DNA of 64,000 nucleotides, from NCBI GenBank assembly GCA_900230115.1, contig LT907983.1, positions 1,054,001 through 1,118,000 on the forward strand, given 5' to 3'. The number at the start of each line of letters is the position of its first letter. Position 1 is the stretch's first letter. Below, one piece after another: positions 16,990 to 26,084 of the stretch. Under the pieces are notes generated by a model. The model made no database searches and had not been told where the DNA came from. It saw only the letters and a program-made list of their open reading frames with translations. Made by a program: the position numbers and the translations under genes. The DNA is from Spirosomataceae bacterium TFI 002 (lineage in GTDB: Bacteria; Bacteroidota; Bacteroidia; Cytophagales; Spirosomataceae).

Positions 16990-18738
16990 TTACAAACCTC
17001 CGTTTTTGATCTCCTTAATTATATAATCTGATGCCCTCATAGAAAGAGCAAGTATTGTCCAAGTTGGGTTTTTATCTGCTTGAGAGACAAAAGCACCACC
17101 ATCCACACAAAACAGATTTTTCACATCATGCGATTGACAATACGAATTCAGTGCTGACTTAGAAGGGTCATTCCCCATTCTCACAGTTCCCACTTCGTGT
17201 ATAATTTGACCAGGTTTTGTGAGTCCATAATTGGTATCTGCACCAGGTTTTTCGCCTGTAAGCACTCCGCCCATTTCAGTTAGAATCTCTTCAAAAGTAT
17301 CCTGCATGTGTTTGGCTTGGTTAATTTCGTGCTCGCTCCACTTGTAATTGAACTTCAACACAGGAATACCCCATTTGTCAACTACTTTAGGATCAATTTC
17401 ACAATAGTTATCCTCTCTTGCGATCGCTTCACCTCTACCAGACATACCGACATACGAACCATAAAAATGACGATAATCGTCTTTTAACGAAGCTCCGTAC
17501 CCTCCTGCTTCTTTTACTTTTCCATTACTACCCGGATACTGCCCGTTTACATTTTCCATTCCAAAACCATATCCAAAACCAGGGGCTCCGCTCATACCTC
17601 CCCAATATTCAATATGATAACCACGAGGAAAGTCAAGTTTCTTATTATCAAGCCACCAGGGTGAATATACGTGCATTCCTCCTACCCCATCTTCATTGTA
17701 TCTCTTTCTACCGAATAGGCTTGGCACATAGGCCCCTCTACCTGCTCCAGTGGAATCATGTAAATATTTCCCTACTACTCCTGATGAGTTGGAAAGTCCA
17801 TTTTGGAATCTACTAGACTTGGAATTCAACAACAAACGTGAAGACTCACAAGCACTTGCTGCAAGGATAACAACTTTACCTTTAATGGTATATTCTCCTA
17901 CATTTCGCTTGTCTACATAAGAGACTCCAGTTGCTTTACCTTCGCTATCGGTCAAAACCTCTCTTACCATTGCATTATTGATCAAAGTAAGGTTTCCTGT
18001 TTTCATTGCAGGTTTTACCAAAACCGAAGAAGACGAAAAATCTGCATAAGCCTGACATCCTCTATTACATTGATTGCAATAAAAACAAGACCCACGCTCA
18101 TCATTAATGGGCTCTGTAAGTATGGATAACCTAGAAGGAATAGTGAGTACTCCTGTTTTCTTATTTGCCTCCATCAACATAAGCTCGTGCAAACGAGGCT
18201 TTGGCGGCTTTAAATAAATACTATCTGGGTCATTTGGCAGACCTTCTCTCGTGCCAAACACACCTATTAATTTATCTACTTCGTCGTAATATGGAGCAAT
18301 ATCTTCGTAAGAAATAGGCCAATCGTCTCCAAGTCCATCAATACTTTTTCGTTTGAAGTCCTTTGGTCCAAAACGCAAAGAAATTCTACCCCAGTGGTTA
18401 GTTCTTCCTCCAAGCATACGAGATCTAAACCACCAAAAGTCAGAGTCTTTTTCTTGAGTATAGGGCTCTCCTTCTAATTGCCATCCTCCCCAAGCTGCAT
18501 CAAAGTCTCCAAAAGAACGAAACTTTGAACTTGCACCTCTTCTGGGAGAATCCCATGGATTTTTTAGTTGAGTAATATATTTGGCATCTGCTGGGTCGTA
18601 ATACCCGCCTGCTTCCAAAAGACATACTTTAGCACCAGCTTTGGTAAGTTGGTAAGCTGCCATTCCTCCACCAGCTCCTGACCCTACAATAACCACGTCG
18701 AATTCCTTCGCCGATTCCTTAATTTGAAAAGTTTCCAT
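16990..18738 (-). CDS. GMC-family FAD oxidoreductase
   Basis: This is a 582-residue flavoprotein. The FAD dinucleotide motif is DVVIVGSGAGGGMAAYQL with LLEAGG after it. The substrate domain contains GGRTNHWGRISLRF, and the C-terminal catalytic part has IHEVGTVRMGND and NPTWTILALSMRASDYI. A cysteine cluster CFYCNQCNRGC (C-x2-C-x2-C-x3-C) near the middle resembles those of membrane-linked GMC dehydrogenases and could hold a metal or Fe-S centre. It has no signal of its own, so export with the Tat-bearing partner downstream is likely. It probably oxidises a sugar or alcohol in the periplasm and passes electrons to the respiratory chain. First gene of the operon. Confidence 0.92.
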   Translation of the reverse strand: METFQIKESAKEFDVVIVGSGAGGGMAAYQLTKAGAKVCLLEAGGYYDPADAKYITQLKNPWDSPRRGASSKFRSFGDFDAAWGGWQLEGEPYTQEKDSDFWWFRSRMLGGRTNHWGRISLRFGPKDFKRKSIDGLGDDWPISYEDIAPYYDEVDKLIGVFGTREGLPNDPDSIYLKPPKPRLHELMLMEANKKTGVLTIPSRLSILTEPINDERGSCFYCNQCNRGCQAYADFSSSSVLVKPAMKTGNLTLINNAMVREVLTDSEGKATGVSYVDKRNVGEYTIKGKVVILAASACESSRLLLNSKSSRFQNGLSNSSGVVGKYLHDSTGAGRGAYVPSLFGRKRYNEDGVGGMHVYSPWWLDNKKLDFPRGYHIEYWGGMSGAPGFGYGFGMENVNGQYPGSNGKVKEAGGYGASLKDDYRHFYGSYVGMSGRGEAIAREDNYCEIDPKVVDKWGIPVLKFNYKWSEHEINQAKHMQDTFEEILTEMGGVLTGEKPGADTNYGLTKPGQIIHEVGTVRMGNDPSKSALNSYCQSHDVKNLFCVDGGAFVSQADKNPTWTILALSMRASDYIIKEIKNGGL

Positions 18739-18962
18739 TTAATAGATTGAATTGTTCTAAAACTCGTAGTATAAATTCGAAAAGCTCCAGATAACTATCG
18801 GAACGAACGAAAATGATTTAAATAGTTGAGTAAACTCACTTAATCATTCGCTTTATTTCTCGAATACTTACTTTAAGATAAAGATAAGGCTAAAACCCAG
18901 TTTTTAAAATATTTTAAATACCGTTTTTGAAAAGAACCTAAAAACTTAATCTATTGTGATTT

Positions 18963-20063
18963 TTACTTTATCAACCTTGCCATTTGGAGGGAAGTATCGA
19001 GGAAAATAATTTTTGCTCTTACATTTCTATCAATATGAGAAATTGATTCATCCAATAGACCTTGAATAAGCGGAAGGTTTTGAAACTTGAAAACTTTTGA
19101 AAACTTTTGAACAAAAGCTAATGGCTCGGCCTCTAATTTCACCAAATTCTCGTTCCCACTTACATAGAGAAATATCTCACGAAAAATAGTCAAAGCATAT
19201 TCAATGATGCTTTTCTGCTTTTCTTTTCCAAAACTATCGAATTCATCTGCGAAAGAGACCAAATTAATCACATCAAAGGCAAATGTATATCGAATCCACT
19301 TTGCAAACCATTCGTGCTCATTGCCCGATCCTGTAGTTGCAAGACTTACAGCCTTGTTCATATTTCCTTGAGCCAAGAAAGCTAGTTCATTCGCCCTTTC
19401 GGAGTTCATTTGTAGTTTTGCTACAAGGTATTCGGCTATTTCGTTTTGTGTAAACTGAGGTATTGCGAATCGCTGGGTTCTAGATAGTATAGTTGTTAAA
19501 AGCCTATCGGTAGATTCACAAGTTAATAGTAAAATCGTGTCTTTAGGTGGTTCTTCCAAAAGCTTCAGCAAAGCATTTGCCATTGCATTATTAAAGAACT
19601 CAACTCTCCATATAATGACAATTTTATATCCTCCTTCATACGACTTCAACGAAAGGTCAGTAATAAGTTTTCTGGCCTCTTCTACAGGAAAATTTCCCTG
19701 CTTTATGTTAATTTTATAAAGCCAGTCGCTGATATTTCCAAATGGACTTTCGGCTACAAATTCTCTCCACTCGGCCATGAAGTTCTCTGAAAGTACTTTT
19801 TTGCCACCAGCAGTTGGATAGAGGTAAGTAACATCAGGATGAGCAAGTTTTGCCATTTTTGAACACGATGCACATTCACCGCACGAGTCGCTTTCAGTTT
19901 TATTGCTACAATTAAGATAAGTAGCAAAAGCGATGGCCATACTTAGAGCAGCGGAGCCTTCAAGCCCATGAAATAATTGAGCATGAGCAACGTGGTTCTT
20001 GGCAACTGAATGTGTAAGAACCGACTTAGCAGCCGTTAAGCCTGGGATTTGACTAAACTGCAT
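18963..20063 (-). CDS. holB: DNA polymerase III subunit delta'
   Basis: This 366-residue clamp-loader protein carries an AAA+ domain with HAQLFHGLEGSAALSMAIAFA, where the P-loop is degenerate, as is normal for delta'. A zinc-binding set follows, CSNKTESDSCGECASCSK, as does LLKLLEEPPKDTILLLTCES, a conserved core block. DPDV-type and SRTQRF (sensor 1/SRC-like, here LSRTQRFAIP) motifs are present. Delta' holds the clamp loader together so that it can open the sliding clamp. It overlaps the end of the upstream GlmU-like gene by 11 bases, so the two are cotranscribed, though no functional link is evident. Confidence 0.92.
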   Translation of the reverse strand: MQFSQIPGLTAAKSVLTHSVAKNHVAHAQLFHGLEGSAALSMAIAFATYLNCSNKTESDSCGECASCSKMAKLAHPDVTYLYPTAGGKKVLSENFMAEWREFVAESPFGNISDWLYKINIKQGNFPVEEARKLITDLSLKSYEGGYKIVIIWRVEFFNNAMANALLKLLEEPPKDTILLLTCESTDRLLTTILSRTQRFAIPQFTQNEIAEYLVAKLQMNSERANELAFLAQGNMNKAVSLATTGSGNEHEWFAKWIRYTFAFDVINLVSFADEFDSFGKEKQKSIIEYALTIFREIFLYVSGNENLVKLEAEPLAFVQKFSKVFKFQNLPLIQGLLDESISHIDRNVRAKIIFLDTSLQMARLIK

Positions 20064-21243
20064 CTGGTTCTTTGTTTTCGTTAATATATTTCAAAATCTC
20101 AACCTCGTCATTTGTAAGACTTTTCTCTCGTCTTGCCATGGTCGCATTGATTACTTCAATTGCTTTATCAAATCGATAAGGTAGATAGCCTTCAGCTTTT
20201 CCACCCCATGAGAAACTAGGAACAAATTTCGCTTGAAAACCTGCACCATAGATATTACTACTCACTCCAAAAACAGACCCCGTATTGATCATGGTAGAAA
20301 TACCCGTTTTGGTAAAATCACCCATAAAAACACCACAAAACATCTCGCCAGTATCTTTTAAATCCTTTTCTCCATAATTATAGAGACTGACATTTTTATA
20401 GTTGTTCTTTAGGTTACTATTGTTAGTATTTGCTCCCAAGTTGCACCACTCGCCTATCACAGAATTCCCTAAGAAACCATCATGAGCTTTATTGGCATTG
20501 CCAAGAAATACAGTATTCCCTACCTCGCCGCCTACCCTTGTACCAGGGCCGAGCGTTGTATTATATCTTATTTTAGCCCCAAAAGCGACCATAGCGTTTT
20601 CGCCAATGCAAGCCGGACCAATTATTAGGCTATTCTCTTGAATGATTGCGTTTTTACCAATGTACACTGGGCCGTTTTCTGCGTTTATAGTGCAGGCTCT
20701 CATGTGCACTCCTTTTTCTAAAAACACATTGTCTGGATTATAAACCCTGGAGCCTTCGTCTTGAATACCCTCAGAAACTCTTCCGGCTGTAACTAATTCA
20801 TAATCTGAACCAATCTGGGAGCCATTATTTAGAAATAAGTCTGGCAATTGATTAATACAAGTTACATCTTCTATGTAATCTTTTCCGGCGATTTCAATAG
20901 GTACTTGAAGAGGATAAATAAGTTTTTCGTTGGACTTAAAAATTGCCATCTCTCCATTAATCACAAAACCTTCATTGATTTTCAAGTTTGTAATTTGTTC
21001 TGCCAATTGTGTCGATGGTAGCAAATGAGAAGCTATATAGAGATTCTCTTGACCATAATTGGTCTTAAATTTGGAACTGAGGTAACTAGGCACTAAGAAA
21101 GTCGTCTCACTTTCAGACAAATACTTTTGCCACTTTTCTTCTATAGTTAAGATTCCTACCCTTAACCTAGCAACTGGCCGAGTTAAACTCAAAGGCTTTA
21201 AATTCTCCCTTATACTAGCTTGATCAAAAAGTATGATATTCAT
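20053..21243 (-). CDS. GlmU-like putative sugar nucleotidyltransferase (left-handed beta-helix)
   Basis: I take the ATG at 21243 (MNIILFDQASIRENLKPLSLTRPVARLRVGILTIEEKW), giving 396 residues; a TTG nine bases upstream is less likely. The N-terminal half is the GlmU_N-like domain of Bacteroidota. Unlike true GlmU it lacks a clear LxxGxGTRM motif, so nucleotidyltransferase activity is doubtful. The C-terminal half is a hexapeptide left-handed beta-helix (GPVYIGKNAIIQENSLIIGPACIGENAMVAFGAKI, then VFLGNANKAHDGFLGNSVIGEWCNLGANTNNSNLKNNY), as in sugar acyltransferases. The acceptor is unknown. Overlaps holB by 11 bases. Confidence 0.85.
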   Translation of the reverse strand: MNIILFDQASIRENLKPLSLTRPVARLRVGILTIEEKWQKYLSESETTFLVPSYLSSKFKTNYGQENLYIASHLLPSTQLAEQITNLKINEGFVINGEMAIFKSNEKLIYPLQVPIEIAGKDYIEDVTCINQLPDLFLNNGSQIGSDYELVTAGRVSEGIQDEGSRVYNPDNVFLEKGVHMRACTINAENGPVYIGKNAIIQENSLIIGPACIGENAMVAFGAKIRYNTTLGPGTRVGGEVGNTVFLGNANKAHDGFLGNSVIGEWCNLGANTNNSNLKNNYKNVSLYNYGEKDLKDTGEMFCGVFMGDFTKTGISTMINTGSVFGVSSNIYGAGFQAKFVPSFSWGGKAEGYLPYRFDKAIEVINATMARREKSLTNDEVEILKYINENKEPDAV

Positions 21244-21314
21244 TAAGGGCAAAAATAAATATAAAAAGGCTCAAAGAACGATTCTCTGAGCCTTCCATTT
21301 TACTTTTTTTTCAA

Positions 21315-22907
21315 TTATTGCTTTCCTGTTAGCTCAATCGCCATTTTTATGGCTTTATATGCATTCACAACTCCGCCCGATTTTGACAATGTACCAAACT
21401 TCACAATATCATCAGAACCAGGTTGTTGCACATCTACATCACTCAAGTCAACCACCGACTGAACAATGATATCTTTGATTTGAACTGCAGTGAGTGTAGG
21501 AAAATATGATTTGATTAAAGCCGCAACCCCTGCAACTGCTGGTGCTGCCATGCTTGTTCCTTGTTTTTCTTCATATTTACTTCCTGGGACTGTAGAATAA
21601 ATAGCAACTCCAGGGGCAAATACATCTACTGTATTTTGTCCATAATTACTAAAATCAGCTGGAAGATTAGGAGCTGGTTTGAAATCTAATGCTCCCACAG
21701 TAATCCAAGCATCGGCCTGTCCTCCTTTTTTATAATATCTAGTAGGGTAGTGTGTTTCAGTATCTACATTTAGGTTATCATTTCCGGCAGCAGCTACAAA
21801 TAATACTCCCTTACCAATCGCATATTTCACAGCATCATCAACCCATTCTTTCTCAGGGCTATATGCTTTTCCAAAACTCATATTTATAACTTGAGCACCA
21901 TTATCAGCTGCATAACGAATCGAGTTTGCTACGTCTTTATCTCTTTCATCACCACCAGGAACAGTACGTACAACCATGATTTTAACATTGTCTGCAACGC
22001 CTTTCACGCCCAATTCATTGTTGCGTTCTGCACCTATGATACCTGCAACATGCGTTCCGTGCATTGGGTCTGGCCCTTTTACTTCATTGTTACCGTACCC
22101 GCCATATTCTAGCTTATCAGGATTATCACCAACTATTTTACGTGCATTAAAATCCAAATTGTAATTATAATTCACCTGAGTTTTAAAATGCTCTACTCCA
22201 TCTCTTATGTCATTTGCAGTTGCTCCTAGTTCGGTCATTCTAAGCCAAAATTGCTTCGCTTGACGAACACTTAATTCTGCTTCACCGTCCACAATCCCCT
22301 TGATTGCACTAGAAGTTAAACTCTCTGAGCCAAGATAATCTTTCAAAATACTCTCAGAAGCAGTGAAATTTTCCAACAAGTTCTCATACATAGGAAGATA
22401 TTGAGCAGCTTCTGCTTTTTTCTCTTCAATCTCCTTTCCTATTTTCTTGTATTCGTTATAAGCTTCTTTATTTTTTTTTATGGTGCGTTTCTTAGGGTTA
22501 TCTCCAAAAAGCTTTTCGTACTTTACCATTAATCTAGCACTTTCAAGTTGCTCCTGATTTACGTCGGTACCATCAGCTCCACCAATGAAATCCCAACCTT
22601 CTATGTCGTCCGAAAATCCATTTTTGTCATCATCTTTTTGATTTCCAGCTACTTCCCCAACATTTTTCCAAATAACATTTTTGAGATCTTCGTGCTCAAT
22701 ATCAACTCCCGAATCTATGACACCTACTATCACTTGTGTAGACTTCCTTCCCTTGAGTAACTCCTCATAGGCCCTTTCTACACTCATGCCATATAAGCCA
22801 TCTTTTTCGTAGTCCAGATTATGCCAATTGAATTTTGTTTTTAGCTCTTGACCAAAGCTCGTAAGGCATAAAAGCGAAAAGATGAAACTTAAAATATTTT
22901 TTTTCAT
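21315..22907 (-). CDS. S8 (subtilisin-like) serine peptidase
   Basis: From the ATG at 22907 (MKKNILSFIFSLLCLTSFGQ, a signal peptide) the protein has 530 residues. The catalytic triad is visible: Asp in VIVGVIDSGVDIEHEDL, His in DPMHGTHVAGIIGAE, Ser in GTSMAAPAVAGVAALI. About 200 residues separate the Asp and His motifs, far more than in subtilisin. They include a Lys/Glu-rich helical insert, a feature of many Bacteroidota S8 enzymes. No obvious T9SS sorting domain is present at the C-terminus, which ends KMAIELTGKQ. It is exported by Sec and is probably periplasmic or outer-membrane associated. Monocistronic. Confidence 0.9.
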   Translation of the reverse strand: MKKNILSFIFSLLCLTSFGQELKTKFNWHNLDYEKDGLYGMSVERAYEELLKGRKSTQVIVGVIDSGVDIEHEDLKNVIWKNVGEVAGNQKDDDKNGFSDDIEGWDFIGGADGTDVNQEQLESARLMVKYEKLFGDNPKKRTIKKNKEAYNEYKKIGKEIEEKKAEAAQYLPMYENLLENFTASESILKDYLGSESLTSSAIKGIVDGEAELSVRQAKQFWLRMTELGATANDIRDGVEHFKTQVNYNYNLDFNARKIVGDNPDKLEYGGYGNNEVKGPDPMHGTHVAGIIGAERNNELGVKGVADNVKIMVVRTVPGGDERDKDVANSIRYAADNGAQVINMSFGKAYSPEKEWVDDAVKYAIGKGVLFVAAAGNDNLNVDTETHYPTRYYKKGGQADAWITVGALDFKPAPNLPADFSNYGQNTVDVFAPGVAIYSTVPGSKYEEKQGTSMAAPAVAGVAALIKSYFPTLTAVQIKDIIVQSVVDLSDVDVQQPGSDDIVKFGTLSKSGGVVNAYKAIKMAIELTGKQ

Positions 22908-23026
22908 TGTTTGTTCTAAAAGTGTCGTATTAAATAACCTGCGAATTAAATAAATATTATTCAAAAGTTAAGATTGCAACAATTAATCACTGTGAAATAC
23001 TATTCTGAAATATCATTTTAATGCAT

Positions 23027-23050
23027 AAAAAAAGCCCACCGAAGTGAGCT
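23027..23050 (-). terminator. Rho-independent terminator after the DUF937/OmpA-like gene
   Basis: On the minus strand the arms AGCTCAC and GTGGGCT (one G-T pair) close a TTCG tetraloop and run into seven T residues, about 27 bases after the stop at 23077. Confidence 0.85.
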
Positions 23051-23076
23051 TTCTATTTATAAAGACCTTTGTAAAT

Positions 23077-24363
23077 CTACTCAATTTTCATTTTTACACT
23101 ACCGTCCGATGAAGTTTGTCCTGCAATAATTTGCAGTTGAGATAGTGGAACACCCAATTCGTATAATTTTCCACGAACTGCATAAGCCCTGTCTTCTTGA
23201 CTGCGAGATTTTCCTACTCCTGAGATTTGGAGAGATTTATTTGTATTTATTTTAAGAAACTCTGCCAATGAATTTAACTCGTTGCTTGATTTCAGTTCAG
23301 CTGTTCTTCCTTTGAAGTTAGATGCCGAAAAACTTGCCCATGAGTTACTACTTCCTAGTTGGTCAAGTACATTCCCATATGATTTAGAACTTTTAGCAGG
23401 CTCAGTAGCCTTTGCAGGTTCATTGCGAACTACTTCTGCATTCGGCTTTGCCACAAAAGCAGGCTCAGTAGCCTTTTGGGCTTGAGTAGCTTCTACAGGT
23501 TTGCTTTCAACTGATGATTCATCAATATTTTCACTTGAAGAAGGAGTAGTTTGAATATTATCAAAAGCGTCGCTTTCGTCTTGACTCACCATGGAAGAAT
23601 CCGTTGCTATAGATTCCATTTCTGTGTTAGAATTAAGACTTGTTGTATCTGTTGCTACTCTATTTCGTAATGAATAATATGCCGCAGCTAAAACCAATCC
23701 TGCCAAAAGTAACCAAGCAAAGATTCCAAAAGTATTGCTATTTGATTTAACTTTTTTGCTTATTACTTCTTCCTTTTCTACAACCTCTACAGTTTCTTTT
23801 TCGACAACAACTTTACTTTGACTCGAAGAATATTTTTGATCATAAACTGTATTAATTGCAGGGGGTAATTGGCTCTTTACTATTTCTTTTTGATCCTGAA
23901 GTAAATTACTTAGATCAGTCTGATTCATGTTGCCAGATTTCACCTGCTTACCAATTAGCCCCAAAACCAAAGGCGAACATAAGCTAAATAATGACGCTGC
24001 AGAGGTTTTCTTAATGCCACCAAACTCTGCCACCTTATCTGATACAGCACTACTTGTGCTTCCAAAGAAATGGTTGTTAATATTATTTCCAATTGTAACT
24101 AGCAATTGGGTTTTGTCTTGATTGGTAAAAAGTCCTTTGAGGTCATCTAGAATATCACCAGAGTGTCCTCCATCTCGAATAACATTCATGATATCTGTAA
24201 TTCCAGGACCTTGTTCTATGTGGCGAAGTAAGCCCTGAAGCATAGATGTGATAGAAAGGTCGGTGGACTTCGCCAAACTTTCTTCATTTTCTCCCAAAAA
24301 CCCCGATAGAAGCTTAATCTGCTCAGGACCTATCTTATCTCTTAACGCACTTAATATATTCAT
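23077..24363 (-). CDS. DUF937 protein with a membrane segment and a C-terminal OmpA-like domain
   Basis: This 428-residue protein has three parts. Residues 1-150 are DUF937-like (IGPEQIKLLSGFLGENEESL, GLLRHIEQGPGITDIMNVIRDGGHSGDILDDLKGLF, SLCSPLVLGLIGKQVKSG). A single transmembrane helix lies near the middle (TFGIFAWLLLAGLVLAAAYYSL). After a Ser/Glu/Ala-rich linker, the end (SLAEFLKINTNKSLQISGVGKSRSQEDRAYAVRGKLYELGVPLSQLQIIAG) looks like a shortened OmpA peptidoglycan-binding domain. The topology suggests a cytoplasmic DUF937 part and a periplasmic cell-wall-binding end. Function unknown. It has its own terminator. Confidence 0.78.
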   Translation of the reverse strand: MNILSALRDKIGPEQIKLLSGFLGENEESLAKSTDLSITSMLQGLLRHIEQGPGITDIMNVIRDGGHSGDILDDLKGLFTNQDKTQLLVTIGNNINNHFFGSTSSAVSDKVAEFGGIKKTSAASLFSLCSPLVLGLIGKQVKSGNMNQTDLSNLLQDQKEIVKSQLPPAINTVYDQKYSSSQSKVVVEKETVEVVEKEEVISKKVKSNSNTFGIFAWLLLAGLVLAAAYYSLRNRVATDTTSLNSNTEMESIATDSSMVSQDESDAFDNIQTTPSSSENIDESSVESKPVEATQAQKATEPAFVAKPNAEVVRNEPAKATEPAKSSKSYGNVLDQLGSSNSWASFSASNFKGRTAELKSSNELNSLAEFLKINTNKSLQISGVGKSRSQEDRAYAVRGKLYELGVPLSQLQIIAGQTSSDGSVKMKIE

Positions 24364-24478
24364 AATTAGTTTGTTCCGAGGGCTTCCCTCGTTTTCTTAA
24401 GAATAGAAATATCAATAACTATGCCCGAATTGATACATAATTCTAAACTTATTAGAGACATGAATTCATAAAATTCAG

Positions 24479-25573
24479 CTAGGCTTCTAAATCGTTATTT
24501 TTGAAATGTTTATGTATCGCTTTTAATAACGCTACATAGGCCTCAATACCATATTTTATTTCATCTAAATAAATAAACTCGTCGGCAGAGTGAGATCTTG
24601 CCGAGTCGCCTGGCCCCATTTTTATGCTTTGAAAAGGCATCAATGCTTGATCGGATAATGTAGGTGAGCCGTAAGTATCGATTTTTAAATTTTCTGCAAT
24701 ACCATATATGTAATGGCCTTTTGGCAGGCCAGATGGCTTGAGTCTCGTGGATCTTGGTTTTATACTCGCGACAGTATTTTGATCAATAATTTGGAGTACC
24801 TCCTCCATTGTATATGCATCTGTCATCCTAACATCTACAGTGTATTTAAAAAGATCTGGAACAACATTGTGTTGTGTACCTGCTGAGCAAACTGTCACTG
24901 ATTGTTTCATTTTCCCCAAACTGTCAGATACTAAAGGATATTCATAATTTTTGAACCATTCTAAATCTTGAATAGCCTTGAAAATTGCATTTTCTCCTTC
25001 TTCTCTTGCTGCGTGCCCGGCAATACCTTTTACTTCGGCATCAATTACCATGAGTCCTTTTTCTGATACAGCTATTTTTAAAAGTGTGGGCTCTCCTACT
25101 ATTGCCAAATCAATTTTTGGAAGATTAGGAATAAGTGCCTCAATTCCGTTTTTGCCAGAAACTTCTTCTTCTGCCGAAGCTGCCAAAACTAAATTAAAGC
25201 TTAAATCGCTTCTGTAATAGTAATGTTCAAAGACGGCTATCAAGCAAACTAAAGGACCTCCAGCATCATTGCTACCAAGTCCGTACAGTTTACCATCCTC
25301 TTCAATGGGCTCATGTGGATTTTTGGTATATCCTGCATTAGGCTTTACAGTGTCATGGTGCGAATTCAACAAAATGGTAGGAAGTTCTTTGTTGAAAAAC
25401 TGATTTCTCGCCCACACATTATGATCCTGTTTACTATATGGAATATTCCTTTCTCTAAAATGTTCTTCCAAAATAGCCGCAGTACCACTTTCTTCTCTAC
25501 TGAAAGAAGGTGTTGCGATAAGTTTTTTTAAGAGAGAAATGGCATCTTGAGTAAGCTGAGAATCTATTAACAT
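24479..25573 (-). CDS. argE: M20-family metallo-hydrolase, probably the ArgE-type deacylase of arginine biosynthesis
   Basis: This is a 364-residue zinc peptidase. Motifs are PTILLNSHHDTVKPN (metal His/Asp), GLGSNDAGGPLVCLIAVF (bridging Asp), LVLAASAEEEVSGKNGIEAL (catalytic Glu pair), and GPGDSARSHSADEFIYLDEI near the C-terminus. In Bacteroidota this M20 type deacylates an N-acyl intermediate of arginine synthesis (N-acetylornithine, N-acetylcitrulline or N-succinyl analogues). The exact acyl group cannot be read here. The nearby argB, about 0.5 kb further on the same strand, supports the arginine role. A plus-strand lipoprotein gene lies between the two, so they are not in one simple operon. 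Confidence 0.82.
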   Translation of the reverse strand: MLIDSQLTQDAISLLKKLIATPSFSREESGTAAILEEHFRERNIPYSKQDHNVWARNQFFNKELPTILLNSHHDTVKPNAGYTKNPHEPIEEDGKLYGLGSNDAGGPLVCLIAVFEHYYYRSDLSFNLVLAASAEEEVSGKNGIEALIPNLPKIDLAIVGEPTLLKIAVSEKGLMVIDAEVKGIAGHAAREEGENAIFKAIQDLEWFKNYEYPLVSDSLGKMKQSVTVCSAGTQHNVVPDLFKYTVDVRMTDAYTMEEVLQIIDQNTVASIKPRSTRLKPSGLPKGHYIYGIAENLKIDTYGSPTLSDQALMPFQSIKMGPGDSARSHSADEFIYLDEIKYGIEAYVALLKAIHKHFKNNDLEA

Positions 25574-25674
25574 GGAATATCATTAAGTACAAAAACAAAA
25601 ATAGAAATTTTATTTCACCCTCGTTCCAACCTTTTTTAGAATACATCGGTCTTCTAATCAAATTAAAGTCAAAA

Positions 25675-26082
25675 ATGAAAAGCAAAATTTTTATAACACT
25701 TTGCTTCACATTGGGCTTTTTGGCTTCATGTGAAGAAGCAAAACTTAATCCAGTGCAAAAAGAGCTTGTAGGCGATTGGACGTGGGTCAGTTCAGAAGGT
25801 GGAATTGGAGGAATTACAATAAATGCAAAAACTACAGATCATGTAGTTGCGACCTTCAAGAAAAACGGAATTTTTGAACTCACCGAAAATGGTCAACAAA
25901 AGGTTAAGACTACCTATGAAGTGAAGGAGGGCAAATCGATCCTTACACCAGAAACCAAAACCTTAATTTATTATGGGGACGGCAGAACGGTATCGCAATC
26001 CTTCGAAATTAAACAAGAAACCTTATATCTAAACGATGAGGTTTTTGATGGCCTAGGCCACACTTACAAGAAGATGAAATAA
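25675..26082 (+). CDS. Small lipoprotein, lipocalin-like, function unknown
   Basis: This is a 135-residue protein with a lipobox signal (FLASC, MKSKIFITLCFTLGFLASC). The mature part (LVGDWTWVSSEGGIGG, TFKKNGIFELTENGQQKVKTTYEVKEGKSILTPETKTLI) has the alternating pattern of the small lipocalin-like lipoproteins of Bacteroidota. It lies on the opposite strand between argE and argB and ends 3 bases before the argB stop codon. No function can be assigned. Confidence 0.7.
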   Translation: MKSKIFITLCFTLGFLASCEEAKLNPVQKELVGDWTWVSSEGGIGGITINAKTTDHVVATFKKNGIFELTENGQQKVKTTYEVKEGKSILTPETKTLIYYGDGRTVSQSFEIKQETLYLNDEVFDGLGHTYKKMK

Positions 26083-26084
26083 CA

